64,000 nt of DNA from Brucella haematophila (GCF_005938105.1 NZ_VCPE01000001.1:124001-188000); one strand, 5' to 3'; positions 31,226 through 40,167 are shown, numbered from the stretch's first letter. Made by a program: numbers and translations. The notes: generated from the sequence alone by a model not told the origin.

Positions 31226-31548
31226 AACGGGTAAAACCGCTCTTTCGATTCCCAGTCGCTCATCCGGAGAGGAAGACTTCTCCCCTTCGGCTACAAGCTT
31301 GTAAACCCAACATTAACCTTAAGGATAAGCTTCGCGTTGCTGCTTTGCCACATCCTGTCAGCAATGCGTGGTTTTGTGAAAAAAGCGCGGTGAACGACGC
31401 TTCCGTTCAGTTGCGGGTAACTTTTATCGGGTGTAACTGAACGCCGTCTCCCGGGCAATGATCGGTCGGGCAGGGCTTCGCGCCATGCTCGTAACGGCGG
31501 CTCGTTTTATCGAATTTCATCCGGCAACCGTCGAGAGAGTTTCCGAAT
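31226..31548. other. Intergenic region with a long inverted repeat
   Basis: No gene is seen in about 320 bases. CGTTCAGTT (31404-31412) and AACTGAACG (31435-31443) form a 9-bp inverted repeat around 22 bases, roughly 105 bases upstream of the 45-aa gene. Confidence 0.45.
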
Positions 31549-31686
31549 ATGACCGCCAAGCATGCCGCCCTTCTTACCGTCCTGATGGTCTCCGCGATCG
31601 TGTTCATGGCAGTCGGCATCTTCACCGTTGATGCCGGTAACACCATGGTTTCGAGCGACGGTTACGGAATTTCCAGCGCTCACTAA
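31549..31686 (+). CDS. 45-aa single-pass membrane protein
   Basis: ATG 31549 is preceded by GAGAGAG. The product has a short basic N-terminus, one hydrophobic helix (about residues 6-25, ALLTVLMVSAIVFMAVGIF) and a polar C-terminal part (NTMVSSDGYGISSAH). The codons are GC-rich in third position like the core genes. It ends a few bases before the convergent phosphatase gene. Probably a small inner-membrane protein of unknown role. Confidence 0.6.
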   Translation: MTAKHAALLTVLMVSAIVFMAVGIFTVDAGNTMVSSDGYGISSAH

Positions 31687-31692
31687 TTTCGG

Positions 31693-32427
31693 TTAATGCG
31701 CTTCGATGAAGCGCTTTTCAACACCGTCGATTGCGATTGCCGAGAGCAGACCGCTCTTCCAGGCATAGGTGTCGAGATTGACCCGGTTGGGTTGAACATC
31801 GACTGCACCTTGCGGCGTGTGCCCATGGATGATCACCTTTGCGAGGGGATCGGTCCATTTCAAAAACAGCGTCCGTATCCAGATGAGATCGTCAGGGTCC
31901 TGCTCTTCGAGTGGCAGGGCCGGATCGACGCCTGCGTGGCAGAAAAAGAAGTCCCCGAACGAGAGCCAGCGCGGCATCGCGCGTATGCAATCGATATGCG
32001 CCTGCGGCACGGCTTTCACCAGCGCTTCATGGCTGCGCCGGGCTTTATCCGTATCGGAAAAGTCCAGTTCCACGCCATAGGAGAGCCCGGTTTCCACCCC
32101 GCCATGCAAGGCGAAGATGCCTGCCGTGTCGCCGGTGGCGAGATAATTGAGAAAGCCTTCGTCGTGATTGCCGAGCAGCGACAGGATGCGCGGATCATGC
32201 CTGGCTGCATCAATGAGAAAGTCGAGCACTTCCTTCGATTGTGGCCCCCGGTCGATGTAATCGCCGAGATGGATGATGCGCCAGTCGTGGACGGGGCGAT
32301 GATCGAGATCGGCACGGATCAATCCATGCATGTCCTGCAAGAGATCGAAGCGCCCATGCACATCTCCGATGGCATAAAGGCGGATGTTCTGCGGGCCGCA
32401 CGCATCCTTGAAAATCACACCGGTCAT
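31693..32427 (-). CDS. Metallophosphoesterase (serine/threonine phosphatase type)
   Basis: A 244-aa calcineurin-like phosphatase. All metal-binding motifs are visible: GDVHGR (D22, H24), GDYIDRGP (D56), GNHD (N87, H88), then CHAGVDP and IHGHTP. This set is typical of bacterial PrpA/ApaH-like enzymes acting on phosphoproteins or dinucleotides. Its ATG overlaps the end of the GntR gene by four bases, so the two are co-transcribed and probably functionally linked. Confidence 0.9.
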   Translation of the reverse strand: MTGVIFKDACGPQNIRLYAIGDVHGRFDLLQDMHGLIRADLDHRPVHDWRIIHLGDYIDRGPQSKEVLDFLIDAARHDPRILSLLGNHDEGFLNYLATGDTAGIFALHGGVETGLSYGVELDFSDTDKARRSHEALVKAVPQAHIDCIRAMPRWLSFGDFFFCHAGVDPALPLEEQDPDDLIWIRTLFLKWTDPLAKVIIHGHTPQGAVDVQPNRVNLDTYAWKSGLLSAIAIDGVEKRFIEAH

Positions 32428-33233
32428 TCGCCTTCGTCCTTCACTTCCTTCACCGCATTGGTGCCCGCACGCTGGCGGAAGCGCAGCCGCGAGACGCGCT
32501 CGCGTTCTTCGTTCAGCTCGCGGTCGTGCGTTGCCTGCTCGACGAAGCGGATATGTTTTTGCACCGCTTCGCGGGCCGCTTGCGGGTTGCCGGCCATCAC
32601 GGCATCGTAAATAGCGCGATGCTGCGAGAGGAACATGTCGGCGACGCCGGGATAGCTGTAGATCAGGCTACGGTTATAAAACACGCCGTCCTTCAAAAGC
32701 TGGTAGCAGGAGCGCAATGTGTGCAGCAGCACAATATTATGCGCCGCTTCGCCAACCGCATTGTGCAACTCGACATCAAGGCGCGCTTCGGTGTCGAAAT
32801 CGCTCGCGCCATGCGCGGTTTCCATCGCATTCATGATTTCCGTCAGCAGCGCCTTGTCGGCGGGCGTAGCCCGAAGCGCTGCGTATTCAGCGGCAATGCT
32901 TTCGATCTCGCGACGATATTCGAGATAATCGGCGGTCGCCTTGCGATGATCGGCAAAGAGCTTGACCACGGGCGCGCTGAAGACCTGCCCGATCACGTCG
33001 GCCACGAATGTTCCGCCGCCGTGGCGTGAGGTCAAAAGGCCTGCCGTTTCAAGGCGCTTCAGGGCATCGCGCAGGATGGGCCGGGAAATGTCGAACTGGC
33101 GCGCCAGCTCACGCTCGCCGGGCAGACGGTCGCCGCCACGCAGAACGCCCTCCAGAATGAGCGTCTCGATCTGGTATACGACGTCGTCCGCTGTGCGGCT
33201 CGTCTGTATGCGGGAGAAAATCGTTTCGGCCAT
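32424..33233 (-). CDS. GntR-family regulator, FadR subfamily
   Basis: A 269-aa regulator with an N-terminal winged helix (about 12-80: VVYQIETLILEGVLRGGDRL, RPILRDALKRLETAGLL) and an all-helical FCD ligand domain (about 100-235). FCD-type GntR proteins sense organic acids such as lactate, glycolate or glucarate. ATG 33233 has AAGGG nine bases upstream; the frame beyond is noise. It overlaps the phosphatase gene. The glycolate oxidase operon with a strong operator is about 2 kb away, but a link is speculative. Confidence 0.88.
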   Translation of the reverse strand: MAETIFSRIQTSRTADDVVYQIETLILEGVLRGGDRLPGERELARQFDISRPILRDALKRLETAGLLTSRHGGGTFVADVIGQVFSAPVVKLFADHRKATADYLEYRREIESIAAEYAALRATPADKALLTEIMNAMETAHGASDFDTEARLDVELHNAVGEAAHNIVLLHTLRSCYQLLKDGVFYNRSLIYSYPGVADMFLSQHRAIYDAVMAGNPQAAREAVQKHIRFVEQATHDRELNEERERVSRLRFRQRAGTNAVKEVKDEGE

Positions 33234-33308
33234 GCCGTTCAAGCCCTTTGCGTATCGGCGGCAAGGTAGCCGCAAGGGACGGACCCGGCAACGGAATATA
33301 TTGAAAAT

Positions 33309-33338
33309 AAAGCCCGACTGGTGATCCAGCCGGGCTTT
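33309..33338 (-). terminator. Intrinsic terminator
   Basis: AAAGCCCG (33309-33316) pairs with CGGGCTTT (33331-33338), with an inner CTGG/CCAG extension. On the minus strand TTTATTTT follows, so it ends the 95-aa membrane-protein gene. Confidence 0.8.
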
Positions 33339-33361
33339 CTGACGGTTGGAAGAGGGGCGTT

Positions 33362-33649
33362 TTAAGCCTTTTTGCGCTTGCGCGTCGAAACAAGCACGAA
33401 CAGACCCGCGACAACGCCGTACATCGCCCATTTGAAGGGTAGCGCGTCAGCGGTTTCGCTACGGATCGGCAGCACGGTTACCGTGCCCGGTCGGCTTTCA
33501 AAGCCGGGCTTGCCTTCAGACTTCGCCTGTTCGATCTGCTGTGGTGACACGACCCATTCCGCACCGCGGGACTTGTCGTAGAACATGAAGCCGCAACCGA
33601 CGACAACGGCAACGATGATTGCAAGAATAAAACGGATCGGAGTGTTCAT
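33362..33649 (-). CDS. Hypothetical two-helix membrane protein, 95 aa
   Basis: GAGGAAAG lies six to seven bases before ATG 33649. There are hydrophobic helices at about residues 5-24 and 73-88, with an intervening periplasmic-type polar stretch, and a basic end RKRKKA. It is monocistronic with its own terminator. No known family. Confidence 0.75.
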   Translation of the reverse strand: MNTPIRFILAIIVAVVVGCGFMFYDKSRGAEWVVSPQQIEQAKSEGKPGFESRPGTVTVLPIRSETADALPFKWAMYGVVAGLFVLVSTRKRKKA

Positions 33650-33766
33650 TATCTTTCCTCAAAAGTCCGAACGACACGGCCGGCATGATGGGAGTTCATG
33701 CCGCATCGCATTTATATGCACGCTTTCTAATGCGCAGCGTTTCATAGTCGGCAAAAGACTTGATGT

Positions 33767-34699
33767 CTATTTTTGAGATGCGACCTGTGGAGAACTGCCG
33801 CTCTCCCAATAAGGTACAGGGCCGTAAAGGTCCGCGAGATAATCTATGAACAGGCGCACCTTGGCAGGCAGGAACTGTTTTGACGGATAGACCGCGTGAA
33901 TAGCCACATTGCGTGAGGCGGTATAGTCGGGCAGCACTTGCACCAGTTTGCCTGCCGCGAGTTCCGGGCCAATGTCCCATGTGGAGCGTTGCGCGATGCC
34001 AAGACCGGCCAGCACGGCCTCGCGCACCATCTCGCTGGAATTGGTCTGGAGCGGGCCGACCGGGCGAATGACGATTGGCCCCTTCGGCCCTTCAAGCCGC
34101 CATGGATCATTATTGTGCGGTGCAAGGCAGATATGCGCCTGCAAGTCTTCGATTGTCTGGGGCGTGCCGCGTTCCGCGATATAGCCGGGCGAGGCGACGA
34201 GCAGGCGGCGGACAGGCGCCAGCCTGCGGGCGACAAGGGTCGAATCCGACAATTCGCCAATGCGGATCGCCAGATCATAGCCGTCGCCGACAATATCGAC
34301 CATTTCGTCAGTCAATTGCATATTGACCGTGAGGTCGGCATTGGCGCGCATGAAAGGCACCAGATAGGGGGCGATATGCATACGCCCGAAGGTCGTGGGA
34401 GCCGAGATTTTCAGCGTGCCGCGCGCATCGGCGGAACGCCGCGCGACAAAAGCTTCCGCCTCTTCGATGTTCGACAGAATGGCCAGGACGCGCTCGTGAT
34501 AGCCCTGACCGGCCTCGGTCAGCGCGATCTGCCGTGTTGTGCGTTGCAGGAGCCGGGTACCGAGGCGCTCTTCCAGACGACCAAGACGCTTGGAAACCAC
34601 CGCGGGGGAAAGGCCGAGATCGCGAGCCGCCGCCGACATGCTGCCGGTTGCGACAACGCGGGCAAAGATTTCCATATCGGCCAGACTGCTGCTCATCAT
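33767..34699 (-). CDS. LysR-family transcriptional regulator
   Basis: A 310-aa LysR protein. HTH at about residues 6-64 (LADMEIFARVVATGSMSAAA, SPAVVSKRLGRLEERLGTRL), effector domain from about 92 (GTLKISAPTTFGRMHIAPYL). It resembles the DmlR/AaeR-type group that often controls nearby oxidoreductases. ATG 34699 and ATG 34696 are adjacent starts. It is divergent from glcDEF, separated by about 390 bases containing a repeat element and a strong inverted repeat. Confidence 0.88.
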   Translation of the reverse strand: MMSSSLADMEIFARVVATGSMSAAARDLGLSPAVVSKRLGRLEERLGTRLLQRTTRQIALTEAGQGYHERVLAILSNIEEAEAFVARRSADARGTLKISAPTTFGRMHIAPYLVPFMRANADLTVNMQLTDEMVDIVGDGYDLAIRIGELSDSTLVARRLAPVRRLLVASPGYIAERGTPQTIEDLQAHICLAPHNNDPWRLEGPKGPIVIRPVGPLQTNSSEMVREAVLAGLGIAQRSTWDIGPELAAGKLVQVLPDYTASRNVAIHAVYPSKQFLPAKVRLFIDYLADLYGPVPYWESGSSPQVASQK

Positions 34700-34744
34700 G
34701 ATCGTGTGATCCCCCGGGTTGGCCTGCATTTCAATTGCATCTAA

Positions 34745-34790
34745 CGCATTTCCAGCAAAAGTGTGAAACGGTTTTGCGGGTGGAAATGCG
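34745..34790. repeat. Dispersed palindromic repeat element
   Basis: CGCATTTCC (34745-34753) and GGAAATGCG (34782-34790) flank a core AGCAAAAGTGTGAAACGG. The same core, inverted and nearly identical, occurs in the groES-groEL spacer. Confidence 0.65.
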
Positions 34791-34865
34791 AAAACAAACC
34801 GACAGGGCGTTACAAGGCTCCGCAAGCAATTATGCCGCAGCGTGAAAACTGTTATGCGAACGGCA

Positions 34866-34892
34866 CAAGTGGTAAAAATGATTTACCACTTG
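34866..34892. promoter_or_regulatory. Strong inverted-repeat operator upstream of glcDEF
   Basis: CAAGTGGTAAA (34866-34876), spacer AATGA, TTTACCACTTG (34882-34892): perfect 11-bp arms. It overlaps a -35-like TTGACG and lies about 195 bases before glcD. A dimeric regulator of glycolate oxidation is expected to bind. Confidence 0.6.
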
Positions 34893-35087
34893 ACGAATAC
34901 GGTGCAGGGTGCACTGTGCATGTTAGAGCTATTCCAGAAAAGTTTGGGTCTGTCCATCCAGTCTGGTATGGCGCGAAAACGATGCGTTACGACCGCTCCG
35001 GTTCTCAAGCGAGGATGATAACCGGAACGGCATTTGAGGGCTGGCGGCGCCTTGACAAAAAGGGCCTGACCAGCGGCGGAGGAACAA

Positions 35088-36584
35088 ATGAGCGGATTGA
35101 TTATGCCGGAGCCGGATGCGTCCGTTATGCAGCGGCGCGGGCAGATCGTGGATGATCTGCGCGGCATCGTACCGGGCGAGGGCGTGGTTGATACCGTCAA
35201 TGCAATGCGGGTGTTCGAGAGCGACGGCCTGACGGCGCACCGCTCGCTGCCGCTGGTGGTTGTGCTGCCGGAAACGGTCGATCAGGTCTCACAGGTTCTG
35301 CGTTATTGCCACGAAAACGGTATCCGCGTCGTGCCACGCGGCGCGGGCACATCGCTGTCCGGTGGCTCGATGCCCTTGCAGGATGCGGTGCTGCTGGGCA
35401 TGTCCCGCTTCAACCGTATTCTCGAAATCGATTATCCGAACCGCGTTGCCGTGGTGCAGCCGGGCGTCACCAATCTTGGCATTACCAAAGCCGTCGAGCA
35501 TGAGGGCTTTTATTACGCGCCCGATCCTTCGTCGCAGATTGCCTGTTCCATCGGCGGCAATGTCGCAGAAAATGCAGGTGGCGTGCATTGCCTCAAATAC
35601 GGCCTGACCGCGAATAATGTGCTCGGCATCGAGATGGTGCTGATCACTGGCGAAGTGCTCCGCCTCGGCGGCAAACATCTCGACAGCGAGGGCTATGATC
35701 TTCTCGGTCTGATGACCGGTTCGGAAGGCCTGCTCGGCGTTGTGACGGAAATCACGGTGCGCATTTTGCAAAAGCCGGAAACGGCACGTGCCGTGATGGT
35801 CGGCTTTCCATCCAGCGAACAGGCTGGCCAGTGCGTGGCCGATATTATCGGCGCAGGCATCATTCCCGGCGGGATGGAGATGATGGACCGGCCTGCCATC
35901 AAAGCGGCGGAGGATTTTGTCCGCGTCGGCTATCCGCTTGATGTGGAAGCGTTGTTGATTGTCGAACTCGACGGCCCGCCGGTCGAGGTCGATCACTTGA
36001 TCGGTCGGGTCGAAGCGCTGGCGCTGCGCAACGGTTCCACGACCTGTATTCTGTCGCAGTCGGAAGAGCAGCGTCTGGCTTTCTGGGCCGGGCGCAAGGC
36101 GGCTTTCCCGGCGGTGGGGCGCATTTCTCCCGACTATCTGTGTATGGATGGCACCATTCCGCGCAAGGAGCTGCCGCGTGTGCTGTCAGGCATGCGCGAC
36201 CTGTCCGAAAAATACGGATTGCGGGTGGCCAATGTGTTCCACGCAGGCGATGGCAATCTGCATCCGCTGATCCTCTATGATGCGAATATACCGGGCGAAC
36301 TGGAAGCCGCCGAAAACTTCGGCGCGGACATTTTGCGGCTCTGCGTGAAAGTTGGCGGTGTTCTCACCGGCGAACACGGCGTCGGCATCGAAAAGCGCGA
36401 TCTGATGCCGGAAATGTTCAACGACATTGACCTCGACCAGCAGATGCGCGTCAAATGTGCTTTCGATGCCAAGCATCTGCTCAATCCCGGCAAGGTGTTT
36501 CCGCAATTGCGCCGCTGCGCCGAGCTTGGCCGCATGCATGTGCATCGCGGCGAGCTGTCCTTCCCGGATATTCCCCGATTCTGA
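35088..36584 (+). CDS. glcD: Glycolate oxidase FAD subunit
   Basis: A 498-aa FAD-dependent oxidoreductase of the GlcD/DLD type that oxidises glycolate (or D-lactate). The PCMH FAD-binding region includes VVPRGAGTSLSGGSMPLQDA and SIGGNVAENAGGVHCLKYG; the C-terminal part has FHAGDGNLHPLI and GGVLTGEHGVGIEK. A consensus GGAGG ribosome site lies five bases before ATG 35088. First gene of glcDEF; the three subunits form one membrane-associated complex feeding electrons to the quinone pool. Confidence 0.95.
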   Translation: MSGLIMPEPDASVMQRRGQIVDDLRGIVPGEGVVDTVNAMRVFESDGLTAHRSLPLVVVLPETVDQVSQVLRYCHENGIRVVPRGAGTSLSGGSMPLQDAVLLGMSRFNRILEIDYPNRVAVVQPGVTNLGITKAVEHEGFYYAPDPSSQIACSIGGNVAENAGGVHCLKYGLTANNVLGIEMVLITGEVLRLGGKHLDSEGYDLLGLMTGSEGLLGVVTEITVRILQKPETARAVMVGFPSSEQAGQCVADIIGAGIIPGGMEMMDRPAIKAAEDFVRVGYPLDVEALLIVELDGPPVEVDHLIGRVEALALRNGSTTCILSQSEEQRLAFWAGRKAAFPAVGRISPDYLCMDGTIPRKELPRVLSGMRDLSEKYGLRVANVFHAGDGNLHPLILYDANIPGELEAAENFGADILRLCVKVGGVLTGEHGVGIEKRDLMPEMFNDIDLDQQMRVKCAFDAKHLLNPGKVFPQLRRCAELGRMHVHRGELSFPDIPRF

Positions 36585-36599
36585 GTTGTGGTTTTGATC

Positions 36600-37832
36600 A
36601 TGAGCGATGCAAATATTCTAAAGCCGCAAGATGAGGCGGGCGTTCTGGATGCGGTACAGGATGCGCTGGCCAGCTCCACTCCGCTGGAAATTATCGGCCA
36701 CGGCTCCAAGCGTGGTATCGGACACAGCGTCGATGCGGGTCGCGTGCTCGACGTGTCGCTGCTTTCGGGTGTGACCTTGTATGAGCCGGACGAGCTGGTG
36801 CTTTCGGCAAAAGCCGGAACGCCGATGGTCGAAATCGAAAAGCTTCTGGCCGACAACAATCAGTGCTTTCACTTCGAGCCGATGGATTACGGCCCGTTGC
36901 TGTCGGGCGAGGCTGGTCGCGGCACGATCGGCGGCACGCTTGCTGCCAATTTGTCTGGTCCGCGCCGTCTCAAGGCCGGCGCTGCGCGTGACCATGTGCT
37001 TGGCGTACGCGTTGTGTCCGGGCGGGGCGAATTGTTTAAATCCGGCGGTCGCGTGGTCAAGAACGTGACGGGTTATGACCTGTCCAAGGGCATGGCCAAT
37101 TCCTGGGGCACGCTGGGCGTCGCCACAGAGGTGACGTTCAAGGTTCTGCCGAAGCCGGAAACGGCAGCTACGCTTGTCGTGCGCGGGCTGACCGATGAAC
37201 AGGCGGCGCGCGTCATGGCCATGGCGATGGGATCGCGAGAGGAAGTTGCGTCGGCAGCGCATTTGCCGCCGACGGTCGCCAATCGCTTTCTCGATGGAAA
37301 GCTTGGCTGGGAAGCGGCGACCGTGTTGCGGCTTGAGGGCTTTGCGCCTTCGGTGGCGCATCGCAGCCGCCAGTTGCAGGCGCTGCTTCGCCAATCCGGC
37401 ACGGTGGAAGCGCTGGACGGAGCGCAATCGCAGCAGCTTTGGCGCGAAGTGCGCGATGTCCTGCCTTATGCCAATGCGGGCGACACTCGCGCTGTCTGGC
37501 GCGTTTCAATGACGCCGATGCAAGGCTGGCAGATGGTGGACGAGTTCCGCCGTCATGCGGGCGTCGACGCTTATTACGACTGGCAGGGTGGCTTGATCTG
37601 GATGCGGATGGAAGCGGACCCGGAAGCGCAGATCTTGCGCAAACTCATTGCCAGATATGGTGGCGGTCACGCGACGCTGGTGCGGGCGCCGGAGACGGTC
37701 CGTGCCGGCATTGATGTGTTCGAACCGCAGCCGCCAGCCCTTGCGGCTTTGTCGCAGCGGTTGAAGCAGCAATTCGATCCGGAAAATATTCTTAATCCGG
37801 GCCGTATGCATTCTCATCAGGTTGGAGCGTGA
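36600..37832 (+). CDS. glcE: Glycolate oxidase FAD-binding subunit
   Basis: A 410-aa second flavin subunit. It has the shortened FAD-binding domain of GlcE (ETPLEIIGHG-like opening; LLSGEAGRGTIGGTLAANLSG; VVKNVTGYDLSKG) and ends ENILNPGRM. ATG 36600 is used; the frame opens 12 bases earlier. The ribosome site is weak, and the gene starts 15 bases after glcD, so translation is probably coupled. Confidence 0.94.
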   Translation: MSDANILKPQDEAGVLDAVQDALASSTPLEIIGHGSKRGIGHSVDAGRVLDVSLLSGVTLYEPDELVLSAKAGTPMVEIEKLLADNNQCFHFEPMDYGPLLSGEAGRGTIGGTLAANLSGPRRLKAGAARDHVLGVRVVSGRGELFKSGGRVVKNVTGYDLSKGMANSWGTLGVATEVTFKVLPKPETAATLVVRGLTDEQAARVMAMAMGSREEVASAAHLPPTVANRFLDGKLGWEAATVLRLEGFAPSVAHRSRQLQALLRQSGTVEALDGAQSQQLWREVRDVLPYANAGDTRAVWRVSMTPMQGWQMVDEFRRHAGVDAYYDWQGGLIWMRMEADPEAQILRKLIARYGGGHATLVRAPETVRAGIDVFEPQPPALAALSQRLKQQFDPENILNPGRMHSHQVGA

Positions 37833-37836
37833 CACG

Positions 37837-39147
37837 ATGCAAACTCATTTCAGCCCCGACCAGCTGCGCGATCCTGGTGTGCAGGAATCGGAAAAGATCC
37901 TGCGCAAATGCGTGCATTGCGGTTTCTGTACGGCGACATGCCCGACCTACGTGACGCTTGGCAATGAACTCGACAGCCCGCGCGGTCGCATTTATCTGAT
38001 CAAGGACATGCTGGAAAACGGCCGTCCAGCGGATGAGGAGGTCGTGCGCCATGTCGACCGCTGCCTGTCGTGCCTGTCCTGCATGACGACCTGCCCTTCG
38101 GGCGTCAGTTACATGCATCTGGTCGATCATGCCCGCGCGCATATTGAGAAAACCTACAAGCGCCCGTTCATGAACCGCTTTCTACGCGGTGTCCTGGCGC
38201 AGGTTCTGCCCTATCCGGGCCGGTTCCGTGCCGCGCTGAAACTGGCGAAACTGGGCAAGCCATTTGCTCCGCTTTTGCGCAAGAGCGACGCCCTGAAACC
38301 CATGGCGGCCATGCTTGATCTCGCGCCGCAAAACCTGCCAGCGGCGGTTCCCATCGAAACCGTCAGCGCCGCCAAGGGCGAAAAGCGCGGTCGCGTGGCA
38401 ATTCTCAACGGCTGTGCGCAGCCTGTGCTCAATCCGGGCATCAACGCCGCCACCTTGCGGCTTTTGAACCGCTTCGGCATCGAAGTGGTGACGCCGAAGG
38501 GCGAAGGGTGCTGCGGTTCGCTGGTTCACCATATGGGCCGCGAAGAGCAGGCGCTCGAACAGGCGCGGCACAATGTCGATGTCTGGACGCGAGAGATCGA
38601 GGCGGGTGGTCTCGATGCGATCATCGTCACGGCGTCCGGCTGCGGCACGACGATCAAGGATTATGGTTACATGTTGCGGCTTGATCCGGCCTATCAGGAC
38701 AAGGCTGCGCGGGTTTCGGCGCTGGCAAAGGATATCACCGAATATCTCACCGGCATCGACCTGCCGGAACCGGATGCGCCGCAGGCGCTGACGGTCGCCT
38801 ATCATTCGGCATGCTCGATGCAGCATGGGCAGAAAATCGTGCGGCAGCCGAAAGACCTGCTCTCCAAGGCAGGCTTTACGGTAAAGGAACCGCTGGAAGG
38901 GCACCTCTGCTGCGGATCGGCAGGCACCTATAACATCATGCAGCCGGAGATTGCTGCCAGGCTGCGTGACCGCAAGGTGAAGAATATCGAGGCAACCGGC
39001 GCGGCCCTCATCGCGACAGGCAATATCGGTTGCATGACCCAGATCGCTACCGGCAGCAAACTGCCGATTGTTCATACGGTGGAGCTGATCGACTGGGCCT
39101 ATGGCGGGCCAAAGCCGGTTGCGCTCTCAAGCTCCCGTCTTCACTGA
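37837..39147 (+). CDS. glcF: Glycolate oxidase iron-sulfur subunit
   Basis: A 436-aa protein with two [4Fe-4S] ferredoxin motifs: C25, C28, C31, C35 and C76, C79, C82, C86, followed by two CCG-type cysteine-rich domains (GEGCCGSLVHHMG; GHLCCGSAGTYN). It passes electrons from the flavin subunits to the respiratory chain. ATG 37837 has GGAG nine bases upstream, four bases after the glcE stop. Its last 21 bases overlap the convergent Lrp gene. Confidence 0.95.
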   Translation: MQTHFSPDQLRDPGVQESEKILRKCVHCGFCTATCPTYVTLGNELDSPRGRIYLIKDMLENGRPADEEVVRHVDRCLSCLSCMTTCPSGVSYMHLVDHARAHIEKTYKRPFMNRFLRGVLAQVLPYPGRFRAALKLAKLGKPFAPLLRKSDALKPMAAMLDLAPQNLPAAVPIETVSAAKGEKRGRVAILNGCAQPVLNPGINAATLRLLNRFGIEVVTPKGEGCCGSLVHHMGREEQALEQARHNVDVWTREIEAGGLDAIIVTASGCGTTIKDYGYMLRLDPAYQDKAARVSALAKDITEYLTGIDLPEPDAPQALTVAYHSACSMQHGQKIVRQPKDLLSKAGFTVKEPLEGHLCCGSAGTYNIMQPEIAARLRDRKVKNIEATGAALIATGNIGCMTQIATGSKLPIVHTVELIDWAYGGPKPVALSSSRLH

Positions 39148-39618
39148 CGCGGCATAGTGCAACGGAAAGCCCTTGAAGCTTTTCGTTTCCTTTAAAACGA
39201 AGGTCGTCTGCATTTCCTTGATACGGGGCAGGCGGCGCAAGGTGGACATGGCGAAATCGGCATATGTGTCGAGATCGCGTGAGACCACCTGAAGCAGAAA
39301 ATCGGCATCGCCAGCGATACTGTAGCAGGTGATCACGTCGTCGAGCCCCATCAGCTCGGCGGCAAACTGTTCTGCCTCCAGCTCGCTGTGACTGTCGATC
39401 TTGATCCGCACGAAAGCCATGACGCCAAGGCCGATTGCCTTGCGATTGAGGTTAGCGCGATAGCCGTCGATCACACCATCGTCTTCCAGCTTGCGCATTT
39501 TCCGCCAGCTTGGCGAAGTGGACATGCCCACCTGATCGGCCAAAGCCTGATTGGTCAGGCGACCGTCTTCCTGCAAAGCTTCGAGAATGCGAATATCGGA
39601 AGGTTCCAGTGCGGTCAT
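39127..39618 (-). CDS. Lrp/AsnC-family regulator
   Basis: A 163-aa protein with an N-terminal HTH (about 5-60: LEPSDIRILEALQEDGRLTN, ALADQVGMSTSPSWRKMRKL) and the C-terminal RAM ligand domain (DDVITCYSIAGDADFLLQVV). Lrp proteins sense amino acids and bind DNA as dimers or octamers. It is divergent from the DUF2000 gene, with several palindromes between them, so that gene is the likely target. The 3' ends of glcF and this gene overlap by 21 bases. Confidence 0.92.
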   Translation of the reverse strand: MTALEPSDIRILEALQEDGRLTNQALADQVGMSTSPSWRKMRKLEDDGVIDGYRANLNRKAIGLGVMAFVRIKIDSHSELEAEQFAAELMGLDDVITCYSIAGDADFLLQVVSRDLDTYADFAMSTLRRLPRIKEMQTTFVLKETKSFKGFPLHYAASVKTGA

Positions 39619-39646
39619 GAAATCTACCTTAATGACGTCAGTGCGG

Positions 39647-39733
39647 GGTAGAATCTACCATATCATGATAATAAGTAGGTAAGAAAGGCAGGATCGACCA
39701 GCAGATGCGGTGTATTTCTCTCGCAGAAACACC
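39647..39733. promoter_or_regulatory. Stacked palindromes between Lrp and DUF2000 genes
   Basis: GGTAG-AAT-CTACC (39647-39659), TATCATGATA (39661-39670) and GGTGTATTTCT/AGAAACACC (39709-39733) lie in a 130-bp divergent promoter region. A further ATCTACC half-site occurs near 39623. The array fits cooperative binding of an Lrp-type octamer. Confidence 0.55.
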
Positions 39734-39750
39734 GAAACTCTGGAGCCATC

Positions 39751-40167
39751 ATGCAGGAAGATCTGCGTCTCGCCGTTATCGTCAACCCTGATCTGGCCCA
39801 AGGTCTGCTGGCAAACACGGTTGCGGCCATCTCGATCGGACTTGGCGCACGACTGCCTCAAGTCGCGGCGCGGCAACTGGTTGATCGCTCAGGCGTCGCC
39901 ATCGATATCAGCTCGGACCGTCCTGTGCCTATCCTGCAAGCGGACGCGGAAACGATCCGGTCGATCCTGTTGAAAGCGGCGGCACATGAAGACAGGCAGG
40001 CGGTTGTCGCCTTTCCAGCCTTCGCACGGGCAATGCATGTCTATGCGGAATATGAAACCACGTTTCCGGACCGTGATCTTGCAAGCGAGATCATTGATGG
40101 GGTGGGGATCGCCGGTCCCGCCAAATGGGTTCGCTCGCTGACCGGCAGCCTGAAGCTGCTGCGATAA
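39751..40167 (+). CDS. DUF2000 family protein
   Basis: A 138-aa protein matching the DUF2000 pattern (RLAVIVNPDLAQGLLANTVA at the start, ending DGVGIAGPAKWVRSLTGSLK). These are small alpha/beta proteins related to peptidyl-tRNA hydrolase-like folds, of unknown function. GGAG lies six bases before the ATG. Divergence from an Lrp gene suggests an amino-acid link. A perfect bidirectional terminator follows. Confidence 0.85.
   Translation: MQEDLRLAVIVNPDLAQGLLANTVAAISIGLGARLPQVAARQLVDRSGVAIDISSDRPVPILQADAETIRSILLKAAAHEDRQAVVAFPAFARAMHVYAEYETTFPDRDLASEIIDGVGIAGPAKWVRSLTGSLKLLR

Larger units (their letters stand above)
34700..35087. other. Divergent intergenic region, LysR / glcD
   Basis: About 390 bases with no gene. 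It holds a dispersed palindromic repeat (34745-34790), an 11-bp-armed operator (34866-34892), and -35-like TTGACG (34890) and TTGACA (35049) hexamers towards glcD. Confidence 0.6.

Noticed and set aside
34763-35155. 130-codon ORF upstream of glcD
   Set aside because: Covers the operator and repeat region, has no ribosome site, and overlaps the glcD start out of frame.
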